Source: JBBDIX01 sp050486225 (GTDB taxonomy: Bacteria; Actinomycetota; Nitriliruptoria; Nitriliruptorales; Nitriliruptoraceae). From it: a DNA stretch of 64,000 nt. This document shows, piece after piece, positions 34,967-41,803 of the stretch (the stretch's first letter is position 1; every line of letters begins with the position of its first letter). The translations under genes and the position numbers were made by a program. The notes under the pieces are model-generated. The model was not told where the DNA came from. It ran no database searches and was given only the letters and a program-made list of their open reading frames with translations. The stretch is taken from positions 248,001-312,000 of the forward strand of contig JBJHCV010000002.1 of assembly GCA_050486225.1 (NCBI GenBank), written 5' to 3'.

Positions 34967-35004
34967 TGTTGCGATGAACAAAACGCCCCGCGCGTCACGC
35001 AACA
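34967..35004. promoter_or_regulatory. inverted repeat TGTTGCG-N24-CGCAACA at the metF-like transcription start
   Basis: Seven-base perfect arms at 34967-34973 and 34998-35004. The right arm abuts the -10 on the minus strand, so it is placed like a repressor operator rather than an RNA hairpin. Confidence 0.4.
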
Positions 35005-35032
35005 TTCTGCCAGCAGGTGTGCGCCCGGTCAA
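35004..35032 (-). promoter_or_regulatory. predicted promoter of the metF-like/fhs/folC unit
   Basis: On the minus strand TTGACC (35032-35027), 17-bp spacer, CAGAAT (35009-35004). Transcription would begin near 34997, giving either a leaderless GTG start (34998) or an 80-nt leader to the ATG at 34914. The site is squeezed into the 39 bp after the DUF1015 stop. Confidence 0.6.
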
Positions 35033-35037
35033 GGACT

Positions 35038-36162
35038 TCAGACGGCCTCCGGCCGCACCGAACGCAGGTGCAGCAGCACCCCGGGACCCGGCTTGGGCGC
35101 CACCCAGGTGGACTTCGGTGGCAGCACCCGATCGGAGTGGGCGACGGTGTGGATCTCCGCCATCGTCAGTGCGCGCGGGACGAACGTGGCGTGACCCTCG
35201 TCGTCGTCGCGCGCGAGGTCGGCGAGAGGCGTGTTGCCCGGCAGGTGTTCGATACGCGGGTCGGTGCGCGGGTCGTCGACGCCGAGCACCGGTCCGAGCA
35301 CCCGCTCCTGCAGCAGCACGGGAGGCAGCCCACCGACCGGGTCGTCGGTGGGCTCGGCGAACTCCAGGCGGTGCCAGTGCCCCCCGACGTGGACCAGCAC
35401 CTCGTGCGCGCCCTCCGGCCGGGCGACCTCACGGTCGTCGAGCGACGTGACGACGGCGACGTCCGCGAGGCGAGCGAGCAGTTCTGCTGCGGTCAGGTCT
35501 CCAAGGGCGATCCGACGGTCCAGCGAGCGCACGTCGACCCAGTGGTCGGCGACCAGTTCCGCCATGAGCAGCGCGTCAGGGTCGGCCCGGCGCACGGCCG
35601 CCGCCACACGGTGGTGGCCGTCGAGCACGGTGAGACCCTCGAGCGCACCGAGCGCCTCGACGAACGGATCCACGTCGGCGCCTGCGACGATCCACGCCCG
35701 GTGGTCGACGCCGTCCGCCGTGGTGAGCGCAAGGTCGGGGGCCCGGGCCGCAGCGGCCGCCATCAGCCCGTCGAGGCCGGGCAGGTCCCGGTGGGCCAGC
35801 ACGACCGGCGCCGCGTCGAACCCTGCGGCCTCGAGGAAGTCCGACAGCGCCCGCTCCCGGTCACTGCGCGTCTGTTCGTGCAACCGGACTCGCCCGCGCG
35901 CGACGTCGCGGACCGACACCCCCGCCACGATCCCCCACTGGCGCAGGTCCCCGTCGACGAGTTCGTGGACGACGAGCACACGCCCCACCGGCCGCAGTTC
36001 TCCACGCTCGACGAGCTCGCGGACGGCCGCACCGGCGCGCCGCCCGGCCTCGGCCCCTCCCGACTCCTCGGCGGCCAGCACCTCGGCGAGGTCCACGCCG
36101 TCGCCGGACACCACGTGGAGGTCGAGCGGTTCGACCCGGAACGACCCCTGGGCAGCGTTCAA
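35038..36162 (-). CDS. DUF1015 family protein
   Basis: A 374-residue soluble protein with the DUF1015 hallmark LTVLDGHHRVAAA and the C-terminal DDEGHATFVPRALTMAEI and MPPKSTW-like end (LPPKSTWVAPK). Family function is not firmly established. The fold is ParB/SerK-like and some relatives are nucleotide-dependent serine kinases. The ATG overlaps the stop of the phosphoglycerate dehydrogenase-like gene (ATGA), a pairing often seen for this family, pointing to serine metabolism. Confidence 0.85.
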   Translation of the reverse strand: MNAAQGSFRVEPLDLHVVSGDGVDLAEVLAAEESGGAEAGRRAGAAVRELVERGELRPVGRVLVVHELVDGDLRQWGIVAGVSVRDVARGRVRLHEQTRSDRERALSDFLEAAGFDAAPVVLAHRDLPGLDGLMAAAAARAPDLALTTADGVDHRAWIVAGADVDPFVEALGALEGLTVLDGHHRVAAAVRRADPDALLMAELVADHWVDVRSLDRRIALGDLTAAELLARLADVAVVTSLDDREVARPEGAHEVLVHVGGHWHRLEFAEPTDDPVGGLPPVLLQERVLGPVLGVDDPRTDPRIEHLPGNTPLADLARDDDEGHATFVPRALTMAEIHTVAHSDRVLPPKSTWVAPKPGPGVLLHLRSVRPEAV

Positions 36163-37142
36163 CCGGTGGCCTCGGTGACGTCCGGATTGACGCAGTGGGG
36201 CACCGCACCGCCACCGAACGCCTCGATCATGTCGACCACTCCATCGGCGACCGCGAGCTGCGCCTGCTGCGTCGAGGCACCGACGTGATGGGTGCCCACG
36301 ACCCGTGGATGGCGTGCCAACGGCGAGTCCAGGTCCGCCTCGCCGCCCGCCGGTTCGTCAGGGTAGACGTCGAGGCCGACGCGCAGCCGCTTCTCGTCGA
36401 TGGCCGCGATCAGCGCCGGCGCGTCGACCAGGTCACCGCGCGAGGTGTTCAGCAGGATCGTCTCGTCGCGCACGTGGTCGAGCAGTGGACGGCCGATGAG
36501 CCCACGGGTGTCGTCGGACATCGGGATGTGGAAGCTGAGTACGTCACACGTGCGGGCGAGTTCGTGCAGGTCGTCGAGGAGCGTGATGCCGAGCGCCTCC
36601 ACGCGGTCGAGCACGTGCCGGGGCCGGTCGTCGCGGACCAGCCCGTACACGTCGCACTCGAAGGCGCGGGCTCGGTGCGCGAACGCGAGGCCGATGTCCC
36701 CCAGCCCGATGATGCCGACCCGCCGGCCGGCGATGCCCCTGGCGCCCTGGTGGTGTGCCTTGCGCCATCGGCCAGCACGCAGGTCCTCGACCTGGGCAGG
36801 GATGTCGCGGTCGATCGCGAGCAGGAGTGCGAAGGTCAGCTCGGCCACCGCCACGGAGTTGCGTCCCGGGACGTTGGACACCGGGACGCCGTACCGGGTT
36901 GCCGCCTCGACGTCGATGGTGTCGGTTCCCGCTCCGGCACGGATGACCCAGCGCAGGTCGTGGGCCCGTTCGAACACGTCGGACGTCACGCGCGTGGACC
37001 GTACGACGAGGATCTCCACCTCGCCGGGTTCGGACGCCAGTTCGTCTGCCGTCAGGGCGGGCAGGTGCTCCACGTCGTGACCGGCCTCGACCAGGCGAGC
37101 GACGTGCCCCTCGGGAAACGCGTCTGCGACGACCACCCGCAT
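36159..37142 (-). CDS. D-3-phosphoglycerate dehydrogenase-like 2-hydroxyacid dehydrogenase
   Basis: A 327-residue D-isomer hydroxyacid dehydrogenase: VIRAGAGTDTIDVEAA, the NAD motif VGIIGLGDIGLAF, LSFHIPMSDDTRGLI, LNTSRGDLVDAPAL and the catalytic His in VGTHHVGAST. It lacks the C-terminal ACT and ASB domains of full-length SerA. Likely reaction is 3-phosphoglycerate to phosphohydroxypyruvate, first step of serine synthesis, which would fit the neighbouring one-carbon genes. GGGAGGA precedes the ATG. Confidence 0.87.
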   Translation of the reverse strand: MRVVVADAFPEGHVARLVEAGHDVEHLPALTADELASEPGEVEILVVRSTRVTSDVFERAHDLRWVIRAGAGTDTIDVEAATRYGVPVSNVPGRNSVAVAELTFALLLAIDRDIPAQVEDLRAGRWRKAHHQGARGIAGRRVGIIGLGDIGLAFAHRARAFECDVYGLVRDDRPRHVLDRVEALGITLLDDLHELARTCDVLSFHIPMSDDTRGLIGRPLLDHVRDETILLNTSRGDLVDAPALIAAIDEKRLRVGLDVYPDEPAGGEADLDSPLARHPRVVGTHHVGASTQQAQLAVADGVVDMIEAFGGGAVPHCVNPDVTEATG

Positions 37143-37546
37143 GTCGGTCCTCCCTGCCCTGACGGCTCGGACCGTGCCCCGGACACGCCGACCCCGTCGT
37201 CGGTGCGCTGCCCTCGACCCACCGCCACGTGGCGGACGACAGGGCCGGCGGTGACGGCTCGTGCGTGCGCATCGTGCGCACCGTCGATGGCGGCGTCAAC
37301 CATGGGTTCGTGGCACGGAACCCGGCGACCCGCCGACGATCCACGGGTCCCGGGGTCACCGTCGCCCGCGTGTCACACGCCGCCCGTAGCATCACCCCAC
37401 GACGTGGACGTGTTCCCGGTCACGGCATCGGGCGCGAGATACACGTAGTGTTGAGCCGTGTGCGACGCGCGCGTTCGACGTCGTGCAGGCATCGTGCGAT
37501 CCCGGGGCGGGTCGTCACGGAACGACACCCGGCGAAGGTGGGGTAC
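37143..37546. other. 404-bp intergenic region
   Basis: No convincing gene. It lies between the divergent serA-like gene and a 55-residue gene. The only notable structure is a degenerate copy of the envelope dyad at 37439-37455. A long open frame here has the codon pattern of noncoding DNA and no ribosome site. Confidence 0.5.
37439..37455. promoter_or_regulatory. envelope dyad, degenerate copy (site A)
   Basis: ATACACG-TAG-TGTTGAG keeps the left arm of the dyad found at 39221, 41749, 43712 and 54722, but the right arm is degenerate. It is 92 bp before the 55-residue gene. Confidence 0.35.
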
Positions 37547-37714
37547 ATGGGCGAGTCCGACAACGGACAGGCAGGCGACGATCCGCAACGGATCGAGGAG
37601 CTCGAGGCGCAGGTCCTGGAACTGCAGGAGTGGCGCGAGCAGGTCCACACGCTGCTGACGATCCTCGCAGGGGCTGCAGGTTCGGTCACTCGGTCAGAAG
37701 GCGATACGCACTGA
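37547..37714 (+). CDS. 55-residue coiled-coil protein
   Basis: Begins at an ATG with GAAGGTGGGG upstream. After a polar start it forms a heptad-rich helix (RIEELEAQVLELQEWREQV) followed by a short hydrophobic stretch (LLTILAGAAG). Function unknown. The reading frame overlaps the 3' end of the convergent XRE gene by 29 bp. The clear ribosome site and helix favour a real small gene. Confidence 0.55.
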   Translation: MGESDNGQAGDDPQRIEELEAQVLELQEWREQVHTLLTILAGAAGSVTRSEGDTH

Positions 37715-38039
37715 GCAACTGGGCCTTTGCCTCCAGCGACAGGCTCGTGTCCGCCGCGAGGGCGTCCGGCACGGTCGGCACGGGGACGTCGCCGTTCGGG
37801 GGTGAGAACCCCAGCAGTCGGCACAGCGTCCCCGCGGGCAGGCCCACGGCACGTTCCAGGCCGACCACGACCTCGATGCGTTCCGGCGCCCGGCGCGCAC
37901 GCTCGTAGTTGTAGAGCTGCTGCGGTTCGGACAGCCCCTCGACCTGTTCGACGATCGCGCGACGGGGCAGCCCCGTGGCGGCGCGCGCGTCGGCGAGGCG
38001 AGCGGCGAACGCCTCGACCTGCGCATGGTCGAACTTCAT
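37686..38039 (-). CDS. XRE-like helix-turn-helix regulator
   Basis: A 117-residue protein with an N-terminal HTH of the Cro/CI type (FAARLADARAATGLPRRAIV, then LYNYERARRAPE) and a short C-terminal domain. ATG at 38039 follows AGAGGG. It is the only small DNA-binding protein in the surface-gene region, so it is a possible, unproven reader of the repeated dyad found upstream of those genes. Confidence 0.75.
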   Translation of the reverse strand: MKFDHAQVEAFAARLADARAATGLPRRAIVEQVEGLSEPQQLYNYERARRAPERIEVVVGLERAVGLPAGTLCRLLGFSPPNGDVPVPTVPDALAADTSLSLEAKAQLLSAYRLLTE

Positions 38040-38239
38040 GTCGAGCCCTCTGGTGGTCGCAGACCAGTGTGACGCGGTACCCGCTGGGCACCCTGTCCGC
38101 CTGCTCGGGGACGGACGATGCAGATTCGGGGGCGTCGGGCTGCGGGGATGCTAGTGCGCCCTCGCACGGGCAACTGCGCACCCGGTATCACTATGTGCGC
38201 ACCGGACGGAGACCACGGGCGCCAAGCGACACCGGCGGG

Positions 38240-38398
38240 TCAGAACGACCCGACGGTGATGCCCATCACCGGGTTCGCCAGCCTGCGCTCGACCCACGGG
38301 AACACCACCAGGAACAGGACGATGAGCACGACGCCTGCGATCGCCGCCGCCAACGCCGCGCGTGCGGCGCGACGGGCCCGACGGCCGCTCGCACTCAC
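38240..38398 (-). CDS. 52-residue single-pass membrane protein coupled to the sortase
   Basis: The GTG at 38398 overlaps the sortase stop (GTGA). The protein has an Arg-rich start (SGRRARRAARAA), one transmembrane helix (AIAGVVLIVLFLVVFPWV) and a short polar tail ending VGSF. It may support sortase localisation. No family recognised. Confidence 0.7.
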   Translation of the reverse strand: MSASGRRARRAARAALAAAIAGVVLIVLFLVVFPWVERRLANPVMGITVGSF

Positions 38399-39090
38399 GC
38401 TTCGCCCACCAGTTCACCCCACACGATCAGGCGTTGCGCCGAACTGAACCGCGGGTGACAGGTGGTGAGCGTCAGCGTCGGCGTGCCGGTCCCGAGCGGA
38501 TCCGGCCCCACCACCCACGTGTCGGTCGGGTCGACGACGGCACTCGAGTGGAACTCGTACACCCATGTGCGCCCGGACCGGTCCGCGACGTGGATGGTGT
38601 CGCCGGGCCCGAGGTCGTCCAGCGACCAGAACGGTGACCCGTAGGTCGTACGGTGTCCGGCGATGGCCGCGTTGCCGGGGCCGCCCGGGACGTCGGACTC
38701 GGGATAGTGGCCGGGGCCGCGGCGCAGGTCCGCGAACCCGACGTCCCCGACGACGTACAGCGTGTCGGCATGCACGATGCGTCGGCCGGCCCGTTCGAAC
38801 CACAGGGCTGCCTGCACGTCGGCAGCGTCGGCCGCCGCCGCGTCGAGGGGGTCGGTCGGCTTCCCGCTTCCTGGTGGCTCGGTTCGCCGGGAACCTTCGG
38901 CGACGTCCTCGTCGCCGGCTCCTGCAGGATCGGGCGAGGCCGCGACGAGCGAGTCCCACTGCCGAGCGAGGTCTCGCTGTTCCCTCTTGCCCTCGAACCC
39001 CGTGAACCACAGTTCGTACACGACGTACAGCAGCACGAGCGTGCCGCTCGCGACGAGCATCCAGCCCGCCACACGCAGGAACCGCGCCAT
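38395..39090 (-). CDS. class E sortase
   Basis: A 231-residue sortase anchored by an N-terminal helix (VAGWMLVASGTLVLLYVVYEL) with a long acidic linker and a C-terminal sortase barrel. The catalytic triad is visible: His in IAGHRTTYGSPFW, Cys in LTLTTCHPRFSSAQR and Arg in the same stretch. The TLTTC form is typical of class E, which joins LAxTG-type proteins to the cell wall. ATG at 39090 has GAAGG upstream. A plausible substrate with IADTG is encoded at 54.0-54.6 kb. Confidence 0.9.
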   Translation of the reverse strand: MARFLRVAGWMLVASGTLVLLYVVYELWFTGFEGKREQRDLARQWDSLVAASPDPAGAGDEDVAEGSRRTEPPGSGKPTDPLDAAAADAADVQAALWFERAGRRIVHADTLYVVGDVGFADLRRGPGHYPESDVPGGPGNAAIAGHRTTYGSPFWSLDDLGPGDTIHVADRSGRTWVYEFHSSAVVDPTDTWVVGPDPLGTGTPTLTLTTCHPRFSSAQRLIVWGELVGEA

Positions 39091-39220
39091 CGCCACCCTT
39101 CAGGATCGGATGCCCCCGAGCAGCCGTACGGGCCCGGCGCCCGACGACCGGGACGCGCCGCACGGACCGGGACCTCGAGCACCCACCGTCCCGCGGCCCA
39201 TCGTGCCCTCGGCACCGACG

Positions 39221-39240
39221 ATACACGACCCGTCTATGCT
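39221..39240. promoter_or_regulatory. envelope dyad (site B) with built-in -10 hexamers
   Basis: ATACACG-ACC-CGTCTAT at 39221-39237, a near-perfect dyad (one mismatched pair) between the divergent sortase and phosphatase genes. TATGCT (39235-39240) would serve the phosphatase strand and TATCGT the sortase strand. Confidence 0.6.
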
Positions 39241-39269
39241 CTGAGCCGTCCGGCGACCGCACACGACCG

Positions 39270-39866
39270 ATGGGGCACACGACGGTGGATCAGGTTGCGG
39301 TCCGTCCTGCCCCACTCGACGTCCTGGTGGTCTGTACGGCCAACGTCGCGCGCAGCCCCCTGGCCGCGGCGATGCTCACGAACGGTCCGATGTCTCGCGC
39401 GGCACACGTCCACAGCGCCGGTGTCCACGCCCACGACGGCGATCCGGCCGCCGCCGGCACCCAGCGGCTCGCCCGCCGCCGCGGACTCGACCTGTCGGCA
39501 CATCGGTCCCGACCGGTGTCCGGCCGGCTGCTGTCGGGAGCCGACCTGGTGCTCACGATGTCGGAACGGCAGCGCGACCACTGTGCGTCGGTGTCAGCGG
39601 GCCTCGGGTCCCGGACGTTCACACTCCGGGAGTTCGTCCGACTCATCGCCGCCCTCGATGGCGATGACGGCCCGTCGGAGGCTGCCGACCGGATCCGGTG
39701 GCTGCGCGACCAGGCCCACTTCGCTCGGCCTCGCAGCGCGCGCCCCCGGGACCGGGAGGACGTCGCCGACCCGATCCGTCAGGGCCCGTCGGCGTGGCGT
39801 CGTCTCGGCCGGGACCTGGACGAACTGGTCGGGGCGATCGAGCGGCGCCTGTCCGCGCGAGTGTGA
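39270..39866 (+). CDS. low-molecular-weight protein-tyrosine phosphatase
   Basis: A 198-residue phosphatase with the P-loop VVCTANVARSPLAAAML (Cys-x5-Arg-Ser) and the general-acid Asp in DVADPIRQG. In exopolysaccharide systems such enzymes dephosphorylate the tyrosine kinase of the same pathway. A BY-kinase gene lies tail to tail 25 bp downstream. The ATG has no clear ribosome site, and a GTG at 39285 is possible. Confidence 0.88.
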   Translation: MGHTTVDQVAVRPAPLDVLVVCTANVARSPLAAAMLTNGPMSRAAHVHSAGVHAHDGDPAAAGTQRLARRRGLDLSAHRSRPVSGRLLSGADLVLTMSERQRDHCASVSAGLGSRTFTLREFVRLIAALDGDDGPSEAADRIRWLRDQAHFARPRSARPRDREDVADPIRQGPSAWRRLGRDLDELVGAIERRLSARV

Positions 39867-39891
39867 CCACCGGCCCCGCCAAGATCGCCGC

Positions 39892-41715
39892 TCAACCCCC
39901 GGCGGGATCACGTACGACCCAGGGTGACTCACCGACCGTGTCGCCCGCGCGGTCGAAGAAGGAGTTGCGGCCAGCCATGACCCCGTCGGCGGCCGGCGCG
40001 TCCTCCCGCTTCGCGCGACGCCTCCCCCGCCGACTGGTGTCCTCGGTGGGCGGCTCGATGTAGTACGCGTAGTAGTAGTTGTCGTCCTTCGAGTTCACGG
40101 CGTTCAGCACCGTGCCGGCGATCTCGGTGCCGACCTGTTCCAGCCGTTCGATCACGGCGGACAACTGGCGTCGTCCGGTCACGCCGGCTCGACCGACGAG
40201 GATCGCGAGGTCGACGTAGCGCCCGATCTCCAGGGCGTCCGGGACGGCGAGCGCGGCAGGACTGTCGTAGATCACGAGGTCGCAGCGTGCGACGATCTGC
40301 TCGTGGAGCGTCTGCATCGCCGGGGACACCAGCAGTTCGTGCGGGTTGGGCGGGATCGTCCCCGACGTCAGCACCACCAGGTCGTCGAGCCCGACACGCA
40401 CCACGTGGTCCACCGGCCGGTCACCCCGGGCCAGCACGTCCGACAGGCCGGTCATCCGACCGAACCCGAAGCGCTTCGACAGCGTGGGACGCCGCATGTC
40501 CGCCTCGACGAGCACGGTGCGGATGCCCGCCCGGGCCGCGGCGACCGCGAGGTTCGACGACGTCGACGTCTTGCCCTCCCCACCGACGGCGGAGGTCACC
40601 ATGATGGATCGCCCGCGCGACGGCTGTCCCGGCGGTGGAGGCGGCTGGCCGCCCCTGGGCGCAGCGAGCAGGAAGCGCACGCCCGCGAGCAGTTCTCGGT
40701 ACGACTCGCTGGACACCGACGACGGCTCCACGATGGTGACGAGCCGGTCGCCGCCCTCCGGGTCCTCCCACACCGGGATGCGACCCAGCACGGGCGGGCC
40801 GCCCGTCGACCGCTTGAAGTCGGCCTCGTCACGGATCACGTCGTCGAGGTGGTCGCGCAGGAACGCGAAACCGATCCCGAGCATGAGCCCGAGCACCACC
40901 GCGAGCGCTCCTGTGCGCATCGGCCGTGGCGACACGGGGGTGGTGGCGACCTCGGCGGGTGTGAGCACCGCACCGCCGCCGGTGATCGCGTCGGCCGCGC
41001 CGGCCAGGTCCGCGATCTGGGCAGCGACCTGTGCGAGCTGGGCGAGCAGCACCTCCCGCTGCACGCGTGCCCCGAGGTCGTCCACCGACTCTCCCGGCTC
41101 CGCGGCTGGCGGGTCCGCGGGCGTCGCCTCCGGATCGTCGGGGTCGACTGACTCGGGCACGACCGGGTCGGGTTGTCCGGCCGCCTCGAGCTCCTCGAGT
41201 TCGGCCCGGATGGCCGCGGCACGCTGCTCCAGGTCGGCCCGTGCCTCGAGCACCTCGTCCACGGCCTGGGTCCGACGCAGGTCCAGGTAGGCGGTGGAGA
41301 ACGCGTTGGCGATCGACGCCGCGCGCGCCGGGTCAGGGTCCGTCGCGACGATGCGCACGACCCGTGTGTCGCGCACGGTCTCGGTGCGCACCTGGTCGAG
41401 CAGGGCGTTGCGGTCGGTCATCCCGAGTTCGTCGGCGACGCGGTCGACGACGGGTCGCGAGGTGATGACGCGCCGTTCGGTCTCCACGGCCGAACCGGCG
41501 GGCATCAGCAGGTCCTCGAGCGACACGTCCTGGGTGCGACGCACACGTTCGAGGACGACCTCGGCCTCACCCTCGTACAGCGGCGTCTGGGCGAACGACG
41601 CACCGACGGCGACCATGACGACCACCACCGTCGTCACGACGACGAGCACTCGTTGCCGGCGGAGGACCTGTCGGTAGTCCTCCAGCGAGATCACGTCGTC
41701 GTCCACTGGCCCCAT
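39892..41715 (-). CDS. polysaccharide co-polymerase / bacterial tyrosine kinase (Wzz-BY-kinase fusion)
   Basis: A 607-residue protein with two membrane helices (about 22-45 and 275-295) enclosing a Wzz-type extracytoplasmic domain, then a cytoplasmic BY-kinase domain: Walker A in TSAVGGEGKTSTSSNLA, Walker A' in VLVEADMRRP and Walker B in CDLVIYDSPA. A C-terminal tyrosine cluster (DDNYYYAYYIEPP) is the likely autophosphorylation site. It controls chain length and export of exopolysaccharide, reversed by the convergent phosphatase. Confidence 0.92.
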   Translation of the reverse strand: MGPVDDDVISLEDYRQVLRRQRVLVVVTTVVVVMVAVGASFAQTPLYEGEAEVVLERVRRTQDVSLEDLLMPAGSAVETERRVITSRPVVDRVADELGMTDRNALLDQVRTETVRDTRVVRIVATDPDPARAASIANAFSTAYLDLRRTQAVDEVLEARADLEQRAAAIRAELEELEAAGQPDPVVPESVDPDDPEATPADPPAAEPGESVDDLGARVQREVLLAQLAQVAAQIADLAGAADAITGGGAVLTPAEVATTPVSPRPMRTGALAVVLGLMLGIGFAFLRDHLDDVIRDEADFKRSTGGPPVLGRIPVWEDPEGGDRLVTIVEPSSVSSESYRELLAGVRFLLAAPRGGQPPPPPGQPSRGRSIMVTSAVGGEGKTSTSSNLAVAAARAGIRTVLVEADMRRPTLSKRFGFGRMTGLSDVLARGDRPVDHVVRVGLDDLVVLTSGTIPPNPHELLVSPAMQTLHEQIVARCDLVIYDSPAALAVPDALEIGRYVDLAILVGRAGVTGRRQLSAVIERLEQVGTEIAGTVLNAVNSKDDNYYYAYYIEPPTEDTSRRGRRRAKREDAPAADGVMAGRNSFFDRAGDTVGESPWVVRDPAGG

Positions 41716-41748
41716 CCCGTGGTCGGGTCGTCGAGTCTAGGCGCACAC

Positions 41749-41765
41749 ATACACGTTTCGTTGAT
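41749..41765. promoter_or_regulatory. envelope dyad (site C) before the BY-kinase gene
   Basis: ATACACG-TTT-CGTTGAT; the right arm has two changes from consensus. On the minus strand TATGTG falls at the -10 position relative to the dyad, and TAGACT lies slightly further on as an alternative -10. Confidence 0.5.
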
Positions 41766-41803
41766 CGGTCCGCGAGCGGGTGCTTCCTGCTCCCCGGTGC
41801 CAC

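Noticed and set aside
37229..37546. N-terminal extension of the 55-residue gene into the intergenic region
   Set aside because: The extension lacks a ribosome site and family-like sequence, while the internal ATG at 37547 has a good one.
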